64,000 nucleotides of DNA from Mesorhizobium amorphae (GTDB lineage Bacteria; Pseudomonadota; Alphaproteobacteria; Rhizobiales; Rhizobiaceae): positions 62,001 to 126,000 of the forward strand of contig NZ_JHQS01000061.1 in NCBI RefSeq assembly GCF_014843845.1, written 5' to 3'. Position numbers and translations under genes: made by a program. The notes beneath the pieces are model-generated. The model ran no database searches and was not told the origin of the DNA. It worked only from the letters and a program-made list of their open reading frames with translations. Positions 8,205 to 17,372 of the stretch are shown piece after piece (positions within the stretch are counted from its first letter, which is position 1; every line of letters starts with the position of its first letter).

Positions 8205-9452
8205 TCAACCGTTGGTTTCATTCTTTCTGCGTGGATCAAGCCGCAAGGCTTCCGGCGTGACCGAGCGGTCGGCCGGCTGCGTCGTGAACGCGTCGCGATC
8301 TTCGATCGGCACCGGCGCGCGGCGGCTGATGCGCAGCAGCGTGTAGGCGGCCAGGCAAAGATGCGCGAGCGCGGTTGCAAGAAACAGTCCCTCGGGACGA
8401 AACCAGCCCATCAAGCCGGCCGCCAGCAGCGGGCCGATCATGGTGCCGAAGCCGTAGAGCAGCAGCAGGCCGCCGGAGACCTTGACGAAGTCCTCGGCGC
8501 TGGCATGGTCATTGGCGTGCGCCACGGCGATTGAGTAGAGCGTGTAGGCGAAAGCGCCATAGGCGGCGGTGAAGACGATGACGAAGATGCTGGAGCGCGG
8601 TTCGAACAGGAAGATCAGGATGGCGAACAATGCCGACCCGAACGCAGCACCCGCCAGCACGAAACGGCGGTCGGTCTTGTCGGACAGACGCCCGGCCGGA
8701 AGCTGCATGGCCGCGCCGGCAACGACCACAAGGCTCATCATCAGCGCGATCTCGGCCGTGGAAATGCCGATGCGCGCGCCGTAGACGGCGCCGAGCGTGC
8801 CCCAGGCGCCATTGGCGATGCCGATCAGCAGACAGGCGACTGCCGAAACCGGCGAATTGGCGTAAAGCCCTTTGACGTCGAGCTTGACGTCCTGCAACGG
8901 CTTGGGAGACGAAGCCGACGAGACGGCGGTCGGGATCAGCGACAGGCAGAACAATATGCCGGTGATCATGAACAGCGAGGCCGATTTCACGTCGCCGCCT
9001 GCAACGATCATCTGGCCGCCCATGATCGAGGCATAGGTGACCATCATGTAAAGCCCGAAGACGGTGCCGCGGTTCTCGTTGGTGGCCTTCTCGTTCAGCC
9101 AGCTTTCGATGACCATGAAGGCGCCGGCCATGGTGAAGCCGGTAAAGGCGCGCAGCAGGATCCAGATATATTCGTCGATGACGAGGCCGGTGAGCAGGGC
9201 GACGATGGCGCCCGACGCGGCAAAGGCGCCGAAGGCCCTGACATGGCCGGCGCGCCGCACGATGCGCGGCGCAAAGAAACAGCCGGTGACGAAGCCGCCG
9301 GCCCAGGCCGTTCCCATCAGGCCGAGCGATGCCGTCGAGAATCCTTCCACCTGGCCACGCAGCGGCAGAAGCAGTCCGTGCAGTCCGGACGCCGCGAGCA
9401 GGAAGGCGGTGCCGCGAAGCAGCGAAAGGATCGGCCTGTAGGTTGCGAACAT
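8205..9452 (-). CDS. MFS transporter
   Basis: A 415-residue inner-membrane carrier with about 12 hydrophobic helices in two halves, of the major facilitator type (YcaD-like group). It begins MFATYRPILSLLRGTAFLLAASGLHG. A loop between helices 2 and 3 contains APRIVRRAGHVRAFG, and the second half contains GRLSDKTDRRFVLAG. The start is set at the ATG at 9452; the longer open frame to 9785 overlaps the DUF1192 gene and is not coding. The substrate is unknown. Confidence 0.88.
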   Translation of the reverse strand: MFATYRPILSLLRGTAFLLAASGLHGLLLPLRGQVEGFSTASLGLMGTAWAGGFVTGCFFAPRIVRRAGHVRAFGAFAASGAIVALLTGLVIDEYIWILLRAFTGFTMAGAFMVIESWLNEKATNENRGTVFGLYMMVTYASIMGGQMIVAGGDVKSASLFMITGILFCLSLIPTAVSSASSPKPLQDVKLDVKGLYANSPVSAVACLLIGIANGAWGTLGAVYGARIGISTAEIALMMSLVVVAGAAMQLPAGRLSDKTDRRFVLAGAAFGSALFAILIFLFEPRSSIFVIVFTAAYGAFAYTLYSIAVAHANDHASAEDFVKVSGGLLLLYGFGTMIGPLLAAGLMGWFRPEGLFLATALAHLCLAAYTLLRISRRAPVPIEDRDAFTTQPADRSVTPEALRLDPRRKNETNG

Positions 9453-9550
9453 GTTTTGATCCGGCGGGAATTTCGGGGCGCAGGTCTGAAGACAGTGGCA
9501 TTCGGGCTTTTCAGCGGCGCGTCGCAGCTCCGAAGGCTTATCGGTGGAAA

Positions 9551-9745
9551 TCATCCACGGCGAAACAGCGCCTCTGCAGCGGATTTGGTCGTGCTTTTGC
9601 TCTTGAGCTCGCCTTCCAGCCGGGCGATCTCGTCGCGCAGGATGCCGATCCGCTCGGTGAGCTCGGCGACCGAAAGCAGCGCCAGATCCTGTCCGATCTC
9701 GTGCGGACGGGCCTTCTTTTTGGGTTCGTCGTCGAAGATAGCCAT
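9551..9745 (-). CDS. DUF1192 family small protein
   Basis: A 64-residue protein starting MAIFDDEPKKKARPHEIGQDL, followed by a short coiled coil (LTERIGILRDEIARLEGELKSK). This matches DUF1192, a small alphaproteobacterial family of unknown role. The start at 9745 has GGGAGGAG six bases upstream. It is transcribed toward the MFS gene and divergent from the quinone oxidoreductase, an arrangement common in rhizobia. Confidence 0.9.
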   Translation of the reverse strand: MAIFDDEPKKKARPHEIGQDLALLSVAELTERIGILRDEIARLEGELKSKSTTKSAAEALFRRG

Positions 9746-9858
9746 CGTCGCTCCTCCCTGATTCAGCATTTGCCTGATTTGGCAATCAGCATACATAGGG
9801 CAGGGGTGCTGATGCAAACAGCAGGCGACAGAGCGGCATATTCGAGACGGGACAGTTC

Positions 9859-10869
9859 ATGGCGAGCGCACAGAAAATTCCGGCGAAGATGATGGCCATT
9901 GCGATTTCCGAACCCGGCGGCCCACGGGTGCTGAAGCCGGAAACGCGCGACGTACCCATGCCCGGTCCGGGCGAGATCCTGATCCGGGTGCGCGCCGCCG
10001 GCGTCAACCGGCCCGACGTGCAGCAGCGCAAGGGCGCCTATCCGCCGCCGCCCGGCGCGTCCGACCTGCCGGGCCTCGAAGCGTCGGGCGAAGTGGCGGC
10101 CCTTGGCGACGAGATATCGCGCTGGCGTATCGGCGACCGGGTCTGCGCGCTGACGCCAGGCGGCGGCTATGCCGAATATGTCAAGGTGCATGCCGGCAGC
10201 GTGCTGCCGCTGCCCGCCGGCTTCACCCACACCGAGGCGGCGGCGGTGCCGGAGAACTACTTCACCGTCTGGCACAATGTGTTCGAGCGCGGCGGCCTGA
10301 AGAGCGGCGAGACGCTGCTCGTCCATGGTGGTTCGTCAGGCATCGGCACCACGGCGATCCAGCTGGCATCCGCCTTCGGCGCCTACGTCATCACCACCGC
10401 CGGCAGCCAGGAAAAATGTGACGCCTGCCTGAAGCTCGGCGCCGACCGGGCGATCAACTACCGCGAAGAGGATTTCGTCGCCGCGGTCAAGGACGCGACC
10501 GCCGGCAAGGGCGCCAATGTCATCCTCGACATGGTCGGCGGCGACTACATCGCGCGCAATTACGAGGCGGCGGCGATAGAAGGCCGCATCGTGCAGATCG
10601 CCTTGCAGGGCGGCGCCGTGGCGAGCGCCGATTTCTCCAAGATCATGGTCAAGCGGCTCATCCATACCGGCTCGACGCTCAGGCCGCGCACCGTCGAGTT
10701 CAAGGCGGCAATTGCCGCTGCGCTCGAAGCGCAGGTGTGGCCGCTGCTCGGCACCCGCAAAGTGGCGCCGGTCATGGACATGATCTTCCCGCTCACGGAT
10801 GCCTGGCGGGCGCATGAGCGGATGGAGGAGGGCGAGCACATCGGCAAGATCGTGCTCGACGTCGGCTAG
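9859..10869 (+). CDS. NAD(P)H-quinone oxidoreductase, PIG3/zeta-crystallin type
   Basis: A zinc-free medium-chain dehydrogenase/reductase of 336 residues. It has the N-terminal GroES-like domain (VRAAGVNRPDVQQRKGAYPPP, LPGLEASGEVAALG) and a Rossmann domain with VHGGSSGIGTTAIQLA and KCDACLKLGADRAINY. It matches the PIG3 quinone oxidoreductase subgroup, which reduces quinones with NADPH. The start at 9859 (MASAQKIPAKMMAIAIS) could also be the later ATG at residue 11. No partner gene is obvious. Confidence 0.9.
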   Translation: MASAQKIPAKMMAIAISEPGGPRVLKPETRDVPMPGPGEILIRVRAAGVNRPDVQQRKGAYPPPPGASDLPGLEASGEVAALGDEISRWRIGDRVCALTPGGGYAEYVKVHAGSVLPLPAGFTHTEAAAVPENYFTVWHNVFERGGLKSGETLLVHGGSSGIGTTAIQLASAFGAYVITTAGSQEKCDACLKLGADRAINYREEDFVAAVKDATAGKGANVILDMVGGDYIARNYEAAAIEGRIVQIALQGGAVASADFSKIMVKRLIHTGSTLRPRTVEFKAAIAAALEAQVWPLLGTRKVAPVMDMIFPLTDAWRAHERMEEGEHIGKIVLDVG

Positions 10870-11029
10870 GATCCCGGGTGTGCGCGACGCCTGCTGCATC
10901 CTGAACAAAGGCTTAATGCTGCAATGCACAATTGCATTGCGGCCATGCAAAAGCGTTCGTTCATTTCTTGGGCAACGATGCCTATCTAAGCGGCATCGAA
11001 ATGATTGATCCAACAAATGGAGGACTACC

Positions 11030-11170
11030 ATGAACCCGATCCGCGCTTTCCGTAACTGGCGCATGTACAACGAGACCGTGCGCGAGCTGAACAAGCTCAA
11101 CGCCCGTCAGCTGCACGACCTCGGCATCAACCGCGGCGACATCGAGAGAATCGCCCGCCAGGCGATTTGA
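11030..11170 (+). CDS. DUF1127 small protein
   Basis: A 46-residue basic protein, MNPIRAFRNWRMYNETVREL... ending DIERIARQAI. The RELNKLNARQLHDLGINRGDIERIAR segment is the DUF1127 (YjiS-like) domain. Small rhizobial DUF1127 proteins have been linked to RNA handling and to phosphate and central-carbon metabolism. GGAGGACTACC precedes the ATG. A second, divergent DUF1127 gene lies at 13945. Confidence 0.93.
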   Translation: MNPIRAFRNWRMYNETVRELNKLNARQLHDLGINRGDIERIARQAI

Positions 11171-11489
11171 TTTCCGGCAGGTCTGGCCCGAAAGGCCGGA
11201 CCCCGCCGAAAGAAGCCAGAGCCGCCGCTGACAGTTTTGCGTCGCCGGCTCCGAGCCCGCTGGACCCTGTCCGGCGGGTTTTGTCTTTGTGACCCGCCCC
11301 TTGCGGCGGCAATGACCGCCGATTGCTGATCGGCCGTTCCCATACTCTGTCGCCGCTCTTGCCGCGACTCTCCCAAAAACATTGCGAAATGGCAGCGGAG
11401 CGGTTATACAGGCCGCGAATTTCCCATTTTGGTGGCTCTAAAAACCACCGCCCGCGCGGGAACGCGGGCGAACGAGAAGGATTTTTGAA
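11171..11489. other. Intergenic region between DUF1127 gene and trcR
   Basis: No gene is visible in these 319 bases. They hold a weak GGTCTGGCC/GGCCGGACC hairpin just after the DUF1127 stop and the strong terminator at 11256. The remaining 200 bases should carry the trcR promoter and leader. Confidence 0.6.
11256..11283 (+). terminator. Intrinsic terminator
   Basis: CCCGCTGGAC and GTCCGGCGGG form a 10-bp stem with one G-T wobble and a CCT loop, followed by TTTTG. It ends the DUF1127 transcript. Confidence 0.85.
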
Positions 11490-12188
11490 ATGGCCAATAC
11501 GCTGCTGATGCCCAAGGCGACCGCCGTCTGGCTGGTCGACAACACCGCGCTCTCCTTCGAGCAGATCGCGCAATTCTGCGGGCTGCATCCGCTCGAGGTC
11601 AAGGCGATCGCCGACGGCGAATCGGCGCAAGGCATCAAGGGCATGGACCCGATCATGACCGGCCAGCTGACCCGCGACGAGATCGCGCGCGCCGAGAAGG
11701 ATCCGAACCATCGTCTGAAGCTCTCCGACCCCAAGGTGCGGGTGCCGGAATCCAAGCGCAAGGGTCCACGCTACACGCCGCTGTCGAAGCGCCAGGACCG
11801 GCCGAACGCCATCCTGTGGCTGGTGCGCAATCATCCCGAGCTGAAGGACGCGCAGATCTCGCGCCTCGTCGGCACCACCAAGTCGACGATCGACCAGATC
11901 CGCGAGCGCAAGCACTGGAATTCGGCCAATCTGCAGCCGATGGACCCGGTGACTCTGGGTCTGGCCTCGCAGATCGACCTCGACATGGAAGTCAATCGCG
12001 CCTCGCGCGGCCGCGAGCAGGCGCAGCCTGTCGGCGATACGCTGCTGCCGGCGGCGCTGACCGAACGGCTGGTGCCGGCGCCGGAAAAGCCCAAGGACGA
12101 GGATGCCGAGCTCGACGCCAACGCCGTCTTCGCCAAGCTTTCGGCCTTGAAGTCGAAGGACAAGGACGAGGAAGCGGACGAGGAGTAA
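11490..12188 (+). CDS. trcR: Cell-cycle transcriptional regulator TrcR (DUF1013)
   Basis: A 232-residue protein of the alphaproteobacterial DUF1013 family, named TrcR for its role in cell-cycle transcription. Two helix-turn-helix-like regions are visible: ALSFEQIAQFCGLHPLEVKAIADGE (about 20-45) and HPELKDAQISRLVGTTKSTIDQIRERK (about 115-140). The C-terminus is acidic and disordered. ATG 11490 follows GAAGGA. It is monocistronic, ending at a very strong terminator. The family is nearly universal in alphaproteobacteria. Confidence 0.93.
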   Translation: MANTLLMPKATAVWLVDNTALSFEQIAQFCGLHPLEVKAIADGESAQGIKGMDPIMTGQLTRDEIARAEKDPNHRLKLSDPKVRVPESKRKGPRYTPLSKRQDRPNAILWLVRNHPELKDAQISRLVGTTKSTIDQIRERKHWNSANLQPMDPVTLGLASQIDLDMEVNRASRGREQAQPVGDTLLPAALTERLVPAPEKPKDEDAELDANAVFAKLSALKSKDKDEEADEE

Positions 12189-12199
12189 GCTTCTCGGCA

Positions 12200-12240
12200 A
12201 CCAACAAAAAAGCCCGCTTCGAGCGGGCTTTTTTGTTGGT
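12200..12240. terminator. Bidirectional intrinsic terminator
   Basis: A 19-bp perfect stem around a TCG loop (core AAAAAAGCCCGCT / AGCGGGCTTTTTT) with T tracts on both strands. It separates the convergent trcR and WYL-regulator genes. Confidence 0.96.
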
Positions 12241-12254
12241 TGTCTCGTGCTGCC

Positions 12255-12974
12255 TCAGCTACGCGCCGCCCGATCCGGCGTCATGCCGTAGTCTTCGCTG
12301 CGCTCCACCGCCCGGTAGAAATCAGCCAGCTGCTTGCCGCGTTCCGGCTTGAAGATGCGGCCGGCGATCACCACCGAAGCGATGCGGTCGATGCGGAAGG
12401 CGCGGAAATCGTCGCGCATCTCGCACCAGGCGACCAGCGTCCACACCTTGCCCCAGAACCACAGGCCGAGCGGCCGGATGTCGCGCGCGGTGCCGCGCCC
12501 GGCCTCGTCCGAGTAATCGATGGTCAGCACCTGGCGTTTCTCGACGGCGCGCTCGATCAGGTCGATCGCCTCGCGCGCGGCATCGCTCACCACCCACATC
12601 GGCGTGTGGATCTCCGTGCGGGCGATGCGGTCCTTCTCGGCGTCGGGCAGGACGGCGCCGATCTTGACCAGCGCCTCGTCGGCGGCCCTGGCCATGGCGG
12701 CGCCGCCAAAGGCGCGCACCATGCGGGCGCCGGCGACCAGCGCCACGATCTCGTCACGGGTGAACATCAGCGGCGGAAGGTCGAAACCCTCCCTCATCAT
12801 GTAGCCAACGCCCGCCTCGCCGTCGATCGGCACCCCGGTCGACTGCAAATCGGCGATGTCGCGGTAGATGGTTCGCTCGGAAACCTCGAGCCAGGTGCCC
12901 AACTTCTGGGCAGTGACCAGACGGCCACCGCGCAGATGCTGCACGATCTGGAAGAGCCTGTCGGCACGGCGCAT
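12255..12974 (-). CDS. WYL-domain (YafY-type) transcriptional regulator
   Basis: A 239-residue regulator. The N-terminal HTH_11 winged helix is RADRLFQIVQHLRGGRLVTAQKLGTWLEVSERTIYRDIADLQ. The C-terminal WYL domain includes QVLTIDYSDEAGRGTARDIRPLGLWFWGKVWTLVAWCEMRDDFRAFRIDRI. WYL domains bind ligands or nucleic acid ends. It is the last gene of a three-gene minus-strand set after the 13027 and 13446 genes, and may regulate the VOC gene there. Confidence 0.93.
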   Translation of the reverse strand: MRRADRLFQIVQHLRGGRLVTAQKLGTWLEVSERTIYRDIADLQSTGVPIDGEAGVGYMMREGFDLPPLMFTRDEIVALVAGARMVRAFGGAAMARAADEALVKIGAVLPDAEKDRIARTEIHTPMWVVSDAAREAIDLIERAVEKRQVLTIDYSDEAGRGTARDIRPLGLWFWGKVWTLVAWCEMRDDFRAFRIDRIASVVIAGRIFKPERGKQLADFYRAVERSEDYGMTPDRAARS

Positions 12975-13026
12975 CGTATGGTCCCTCGGCGTTGTCTTTA
13001 TGCATGTCGTGGTCGGGCGACATGCA

Positions 13027-13437
13027 TTATGGTTTCAGCCCTTCGCGCTTGCGCTGCGCGGCGACGAACTCCGCGCCGAAGGACAATTTCCTCGTTGTCG
13101 GCGTCCTGGCGTCGATCACCCGCCAGAAGGGTGCGACGTCACTCAGCGACATGCCGCGCTCCAGATCCTCATTGGCGGCCTCCGCGACGGTGCGCAGATG
13201 ATAGCCGATCGTGACGGGACATGTCACTTCGGCACCGTGCTCGATGGCTAAAGCGGTGCGCAAGGCGCGGACATCCATTTCGACGCCCTCGGGGATGGAG
13301 CGGATGAAATCGTCGACCTGCCGCGCAGTCGGCACCAGCATAGACTGGCCTTCGACGACGTCAGCCACCGTGCGCGGCGACGGCTTGATACCGTTGATGC
13401 CCGGTGTGTTCAGCCTTTCGTTCCAGCTTTTCACCAT
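13027..13437 (-). CDS. Conserved hypothetical protein
   Basis: The 136-residue soluble protein starts MVKSWNERLNTPGINGIKPSPRTVADVVEGQSM and contains ALAIEHGAEVTCPVTIGYHLRTVAEAANEDL and PFWRVIDARTPTTRKLSFGAEF. I do not recognise the family with certainty. It lies 8 bases after the VOC gene on the same strand and 52 bases before the WYL regulator, so the three probably form one operon. Confidence 0.82.
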   Translation of the reverse strand: MVKSWNERLNTPGINGIKPSPRTVADVVEGQSMLVPTARQVDDFIRSIPEGVEMDVRALRTALAIEHGAEVTCPVTIGYHLRTVAEAANEDLERGMSLSDVAPFWRVIDARTPTTRKLSFGAEFVAAQRKREGLKP

Positions 13438-13445
13438 GAGAGTAC

Positions 13446-13811
13446 CTAGACGAAAAGGCCGAAACTGTTGCCGTCAGGGTCGAGGCAATAGGCGAATGTG
13501 CCGGCCGGAATGGAGATCGCCGGCGAGACGACCTGGCCGCCGTTTCGCGTTACCCGCTCCATCGCATCCTCGATCGGCGCGGCCACCGACAAATGGATGG
13601 TCGGGCCGGTTCCCGGCGCTGCCGGCTTGCCGGGATAGACGTGTCCCGACGCCATCCGCTCCTGCGCGCTGAACATGGCGATCGGATTCGGGCCGCTTTC
13701 CTCGAGCACCAGATCGTTCTGCAGCACCGACGCATAGAAGGCGCGTGCACGGTCCATGTCGGTGACGGGAATCTCGAACCAGGCCGAGGCTTTTGCAGGA
13801 ATGAAGGCCAT
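13446..13811 (-). CDS. VOC (glyoxalase-like) family protein
   Basis: A 121-residue protein with two beta-alpha-beta-beta-beta modules. The first is WFEIPVTDMDRARAFYASVLQNDL. The second contains PTIHLSVAAPIEDAMERVTRNGGQVVSPAISIPAGTFAYCLDPDGNSFGLFV. This is the vicinal-oxygen-chelate fold of glyoxalases and resistance proteins. The start follows CAGGAGAAAGAC. It heads the putative operon with the 13027 and WYL genes; the substrate is unknown. Confidence 0.9.
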   Translation of the reverse strand: MAFIPAKASAWFEIPVTDMDRARAFYASVLQNDLVLEESGPNPIAMFSAQERMASGHVYPGKPAAPGTGPTIHLSVAAPIEDAMERVTRNGGQVVSPAISIPAGTFAYCLDPDGNSFGLFV

Positions 13812-13944
13812 GTCTTTCTCCTGAACTTACCGCTTTATCGCACGCCGCTCCTGACAACATACTGTCAGGAGCCTTCAGCAGCCCCGCGATTTACATCTGG
13901 GCGTCGCTGCCTCCGCAGCCAAGCGCTGCGCGTAAAAAAACATC

Positions 13945-14112
13945 TCAGCTATCGATGTGGCGGCCGTTGGCATACATGTCCGGCCAGCCAATGTCCTTGC
14001 GGATGTCCGCCGGCAAACCGTTCATGTAACGCTGGGTGCGGATCTCGTTGCGCATGGTGCGGATCTTGCCCACATAGTGCTGGACGCTGCGCAAAATCGT
14101 AAAACCGTTCAT
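13945..14112 (-). CDS. DUF1127 small protein
   Basis: The 55-residue basic protein starts MNGFTILRSVQHYVGKIRTM and ends GLPADIRKDIGWPDMYANGRHIDS. The RTQRYMNGLPADIRKDIGWPD part fits DUF1127. AGGAGAG lies upstream of the ATG at 14112. It is a longer variant than the protein at 11030, and the two share no obvious N-terminal similarity. Confidence 0.88.
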   Translation of the reverse strand: MNGFTILRSVQHYVGKIRTMRNEIRTQRYMNGLPADIRKDIGWPDMYANGRHIDS

Positions 14113-14293
14113 GACGACTCTCCTCTGTTTTGATGAGAGCATCATCGCACACCCCTACTGACAGCAGTCTGTCAGGAGGATGTCAGGCCGTCGAACAAGG
14201 TTTTGGGTTAGCGTGCGAATGCCTTAGAAACGGGTCTTTTGTCAGTAACGGCTCAGCCGGCTGACGGGAGAACCGCTTTGACAGCCGCGCGCG

Positions 14294-14473
14294 ATGCTGG
14301 TCAAAAGCGGCATGTCGAAACTCCTCGCGCTCGTCATCATTGGCATCATGGCAATCCAGCTGATCAAGCCGCTCGGCTGGCCGGGGCTGAAGCGGCGCAG
14401 CGACTTCTGGAAGCTGGCGGTGCTGGCCATGGCGGCGATCTCGATAACGGCACTGCTCGGCCATTGGGGGTAG
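14294..14473 (+). CDS. Small hydrophobic membrane protein
   Basis: A 59-residue frame. MSKLLALVIIGIMAIQLIKPLGWPG forms one membrane helix and SDFWKLAVLAMAAISITALLGHWG a second, with a basic loop KRRSD between them. It may start at the second ATG (14312), giving 53 residues. The opposite-strand frames here look like shadows. No known family is recognised; the two-helix pattern supports real coding. Confidence 0.6.
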   Translation: MLVKSGMSKLLALVIIGIMAIQLIKPLGWPGLKRRSDFWKLAVLAMAAISITALLGHWG

Positions 14474-14485
14474 GGGCGTAAGCCG

Positions 14486-15217
14486 CTACAGCGCCTCGCC
14501 TTGCCCATCCGCCAACACCATCCCGACCAGATGCTCGGCCCAGGCCCGGTAACCGGCCTCCGAGGCATGAAAACCGTCGGAGGCAAAGCCGGCCTCCGGG
14601 TTGGTGATCGGCAGCCGCGGCGCCGGCACCGCGCCGCGTTCGAGACAGAGGCGCTCGCCCATGCGGTTCATCTCGGTGGCGCGGATTTCGAGGATCTTGC
14701 CGAGCAGTGGCGGCATCGCCGGCGCGCGGGTGAACTCCAGCACCGGCGACCACACTACGCGCGCCTCCGGCCATTTGGCGCGCAGCGAATAGAGCAGGCC
14801 GCCGAACTCCTTCTTGAAGCGCGGCACCGAATGAAAGTTCTTGGTGTCGTTGGTGCCGATGGCCAGCACGATATGCGTCCACGAATCGGCCGACAGATTG
14901 GGCAGGACATGATCGCGGATCTGGCCCGACGTTGCCGAATTGAAGCCGGCCGCCCGCCAGCGCACGACGCGGCCGGTGCCTTGCGAGATCAACGCGGCCA
15001 GCTGCGAGGCCAACCCGTCCTCGGAGTTGCCGATGCCGACCGAAGCGGCCGAGGAATCGCCCAGCACCAGCAGCGAGATCGGCGGCTGCCGGCCTGATAT
15101 TTCGTGCATGACCGGCCCCTGCGCCGGCAGCATGCGGGTGGTGCGGCGGCGCACGCCAAGTCCCTGCCAGATATAGACCGGGAAGGCGAGCCAGGTGAGG
15201 AGGGCTGGAAAACGCAT
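14486..15217 (-). CDS. SGNH/GDSL hydrolase family protein
   Basis: A 243-residue esterase-type protein with one N-terminal hydrophobic segment (FPALLTWLAFPVYIWQGL) that may be a signal anchor. The catalytic blocks are visible: VLGDSSAAS (Ser55), the AIGTNDTKNF block, and SDGFHASEAGYRAWA with the Asp/His pair. It probably removes acyl groups from a lipid or envelope polysaccharide; the substrate is unknown. Confidence 0.9.
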   Translation of the reverse strand: MRFPALLTWLAFPVYIWQGLGVRRRTTRMLPAQGPVMHEISGRQPPISLLVLGDSSAASVGIGNSEDGLASQLAALISQGTGRVVRWRAAGFNSATSGQIRDHVLPNLSADSWTHIVLAIGTNDTKNFHSVPRFKKEFGGLLYSLRAKWPEARVVWSPVLEFTRAPAMPPLLGKILEIRATEMNRMGERLCLERGAVPAPRLPITNPEAGFASDGFHASEAGYRAWAEHLVGMVLADGQGEAL

Positions 15218-15302
15218 GGCGATACCATTTGAGCGGAAGACAACCAGCCTTTATCGCATGCGGCGCCGCAAATGAACGGGCTTGCGCGCGCCTGCCGCTC
15301 TG

Positions 15303-16043
15303 TCAGCTGCAGCAATCGTGCTCAGCCTGCGGCCTCTCCTGGTATTCGTCATGCAGCCGCACCCAGTCCATCAGCCCGTTGTAGGGACCGGTTTCGTTGC
15401 GGCCCTTGGGCGTCATGTCGAGATAGTGGTAGGCGCCGATCAGCGGGTCGCCGCCGCGGGCGCGCGTCATGAAGGTCAGGAAGATGTCGCCTGCCGCATC
15501 GCGGTAGAACACGCTGGCGCCGGGAAGATCCTTCGATGTCCGGGGACGCGTCTCGAAATTGTAGGTGGTGTCGCCCGCCGCGATCTGCTTGTCGGTGAAT
15601 GAGACCTGCATGTCGAAATTGAAGTCCGAAGCGTAGGACGACACCCAGTCGAATTTCCAGCCCATGCGCTGCTTGTAGGGCAGCAACTCGGCCAGCGGCG
15701 CCCGCGACACCACGACCAGCGACACGTCGTGATGTCCGAGATGCAGGTTGGCGCCGTCGATGTGGTCGGCGAGGAACGAACAGCCTTCGCAACGGTAATC
15801 GGCGCCCGGCCCGAACATGAAATGATACACGATCAGCTGGCTGTTGCCCGCGAACAGATCGGCCAGTTTCTTCGGGCCCTGCCCGGTTTCAAAGACGTAG
15901 TCCTTCCTGATCTTGAGCCAGGGCAAATCGCGGCGCTCGGCGGCGATGCGATCGCGTAAGCGCGTCAGTTCCTTTTCGCGCGCCAGATGCGCCTTGTGCG
16001 CCTCGAACCAGTCTTCCCGCGAAACGATCTTGTTGTTTGGCAT
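15303..16043 (-). CDS. DUF899 thioredoxin-like protein
   Basis: A 246-residue protein starting MPNNKIVSREDWFEAHKAHLAREKE, the hallmark of DUF899. It has a thioredoxin-like core with GADYRCEGCSFLADHIDG and a C-terminal YHYLDMTPKGRNE. The Cys-x-x-Cys segment could be redox-active. GGGAG precedes the ATG at 16043. Family members are stress-associated, but their reaction is not established. Confidence 0.92.
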   Translation of the reverse strand: MPNNKIVSREDWFEAHKAHLAREKELTRLRDRIAAERRDLPWLKIRKDYVFETGQGPKKLADLFAGNSQLIVYHFMFGPGADYRCEGCSFLADHIDGANLHLGHHDVSLVVVSRAPLAELLPYKQRMGWKFDWVSSYASDFNFDMQVSFTDKQIAAGDTTYNFETRPRTSKDLPGASVFYRDAAGDIFLTFMTRARGGDPLIGAYHYLDMTPKGRNETGPYNGLMDWVRLHDEYQERPQAEHDCCS

Positions 16044-16157
16044 GAACTTTCTCCCTGTCGTTCGCCCCAAGGACGTTCGGGGTCGGCGCAAACCGACATG
16101 ACCGCCTGTTTTTCCGGGGAGGACATAGACATGCGGGAGGGCAGCCACCGGGCAAAC

Positions 16158-16181
16158 AAAACCCGGGCACACGGCCCGGGT
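16158..16181 (-). terminator. Intrinsic terminator of aldolase gene
   Basis: Read on the minus strand, ACCCGGGC and GCCCGGGT form an 8-bp stem around CGTGT, followed by TTTGTTTG. It lies 26 bases after the aldolase stop. Confidence 0.85.
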
Positions 16182-16206
16182 CCGGATCAAGACAGAAGAG
16201 GTGTGG

Positions 16207-17232
16207 TCAGGCGGCCTTTTCCAGCGCCGGCTGCCATTGTCCGAGCGCCGCCAGATGGTTCATGCGCGCGCGATGGGCAAAGGCGGCCTGGCCGGCGGCA
16301 ACATTTTCCGCCTTGCCGCTCCAGGCCTTCTGCGGGGCGGCCTGCAAGGCGCGGCCGTAGGAGAAGCTTAGTTTCCACGGATGCGGACCGATGACGTTGA
16401 TGGCGTTGAGGTTGGCGGTGGCTTCCTCGTCCGATTGTCCACCGGAGAGGAAGGCGATGCCCGGCACCGCCGACGGCACCGTCTCGCGGAACAGCTTTAT
16501 GGTCCTTTCGGCAACTTCCTCCGGGCTGCTCACCTTGCCCGACTTCTTGCCCGCCAAAACCATGTTGGGCTTGAGGATGGTGCCTTCGAGGACGACGCGG
16601 GCCGCATAGAGCTCGGTGTAAAGCTTCGTCAGCGTCGCCTTGCTGATCTCGTAGCAGGTGTCGATGTCGTGGGCGCCGTCCATCAGCACCTCCGGCTCGA
16701 CGATCGGCACGATGCCGGCCTCCTGGCAAAGCGCCGCATAGCGGGCCAGCGCATGGGCGTTGGAGCCGATCGAGGTGGCGGAAGGCACGCCCTTGGCGAT
16801 GTCGATGTCGATCACCGCGCGCCATTTGGCGAAGCGCGCGCCCATCTTGTAGTATTCGGCGAGCCGCTCGCGCAGGCCGTCGAGGCCTTCGGTGATGGTG
16901 TCGCCGGGAAAGCCGGCCAGCGGCTTGGCGCCGGCGTCGACCTTGATGCCGGGGATGGCGCCTGACGCCTTGATGATGTCGACCAGCGGCGTGCCGTCGG
17001 CGGCCATCTGGCGAATGGTCTCGTCATAGAGAATGACGCCGGAAATGTACTTCGTCATCGCGTCCTTGGCGCGGAACATCATCTCGCGGTAGTCGCGGCG
17101 GCTGTCGGCGGTCGATTCGACGCCGATGACGTCGAAACGCTTCTTGATGGTGCCGGAGCTTTCATCGGCGGCCAAGAGGCCCTTGCCGTCGGCGACGATC
17201 GCGGCGGCAATGTCTTCGAGACGTTCGCTCAT
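16207..17232 (-). CDS. fba: Fructose-bisphosphate aldolase, class I
   Basis: It reversibly cleaves fructose 1,6-bisphosphate through a Schiff base, without metal. The 341 residues match eukaryote-type class I aldolases: GKGLLAADESSGTIKKRF (about 17-33), the GVILYDETIRQ block, IVPIVEPEVLMDGAHD (about 174-189) and the Schiff-base EGTILKPNMV with Lys221. It closes the minus-strand carbon cluster behind pgk with 140 bases between them, and has its own terminator. The gene name varies between annotations. Confidence 0.96.
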   Translation of the reverse strand: MSERLEDIAAAIVADGKGLLAADESSGTIKKRFDVIGVESTADSRRDYREMMFRAKDAMTKYISGVILYDETIRQMAADGTPLVDIIKASGAIPGIKVDAGAKPLAGFPGDTITEGLDGLRERLAEYYKMGARFAKWRAVIDIDIAKGVPSATSIGSNAHALARYAALCQEAGIVPIVEPEVLMDGAHDIDTCYEISKATLTKLYTELYAARVVLEGTILKPNMVLAGKKSGKVSSPEEVAERTIKLFRETVPSAVPGIAFLSGGQSDEEATANLNAINVIGPHPWKLSFSYGRALQAAPQKAWSGKAENVAAGQAAFAHRARMNHLAALGQWQPALEKAA

Positions 17233-17372
17233 TTTGCTTCTCCTTGACGGTGTTGTTTCCGCGCTAGCAGAACATTACCGCCAAAGAAATGACGCCGGAA
17301 AGCTCGAATCGATTGAAAGTTGCGGCCGCCCCGGCGCGCTCTCCTAGTATTGATCGCTCAAGCCAGACGCTC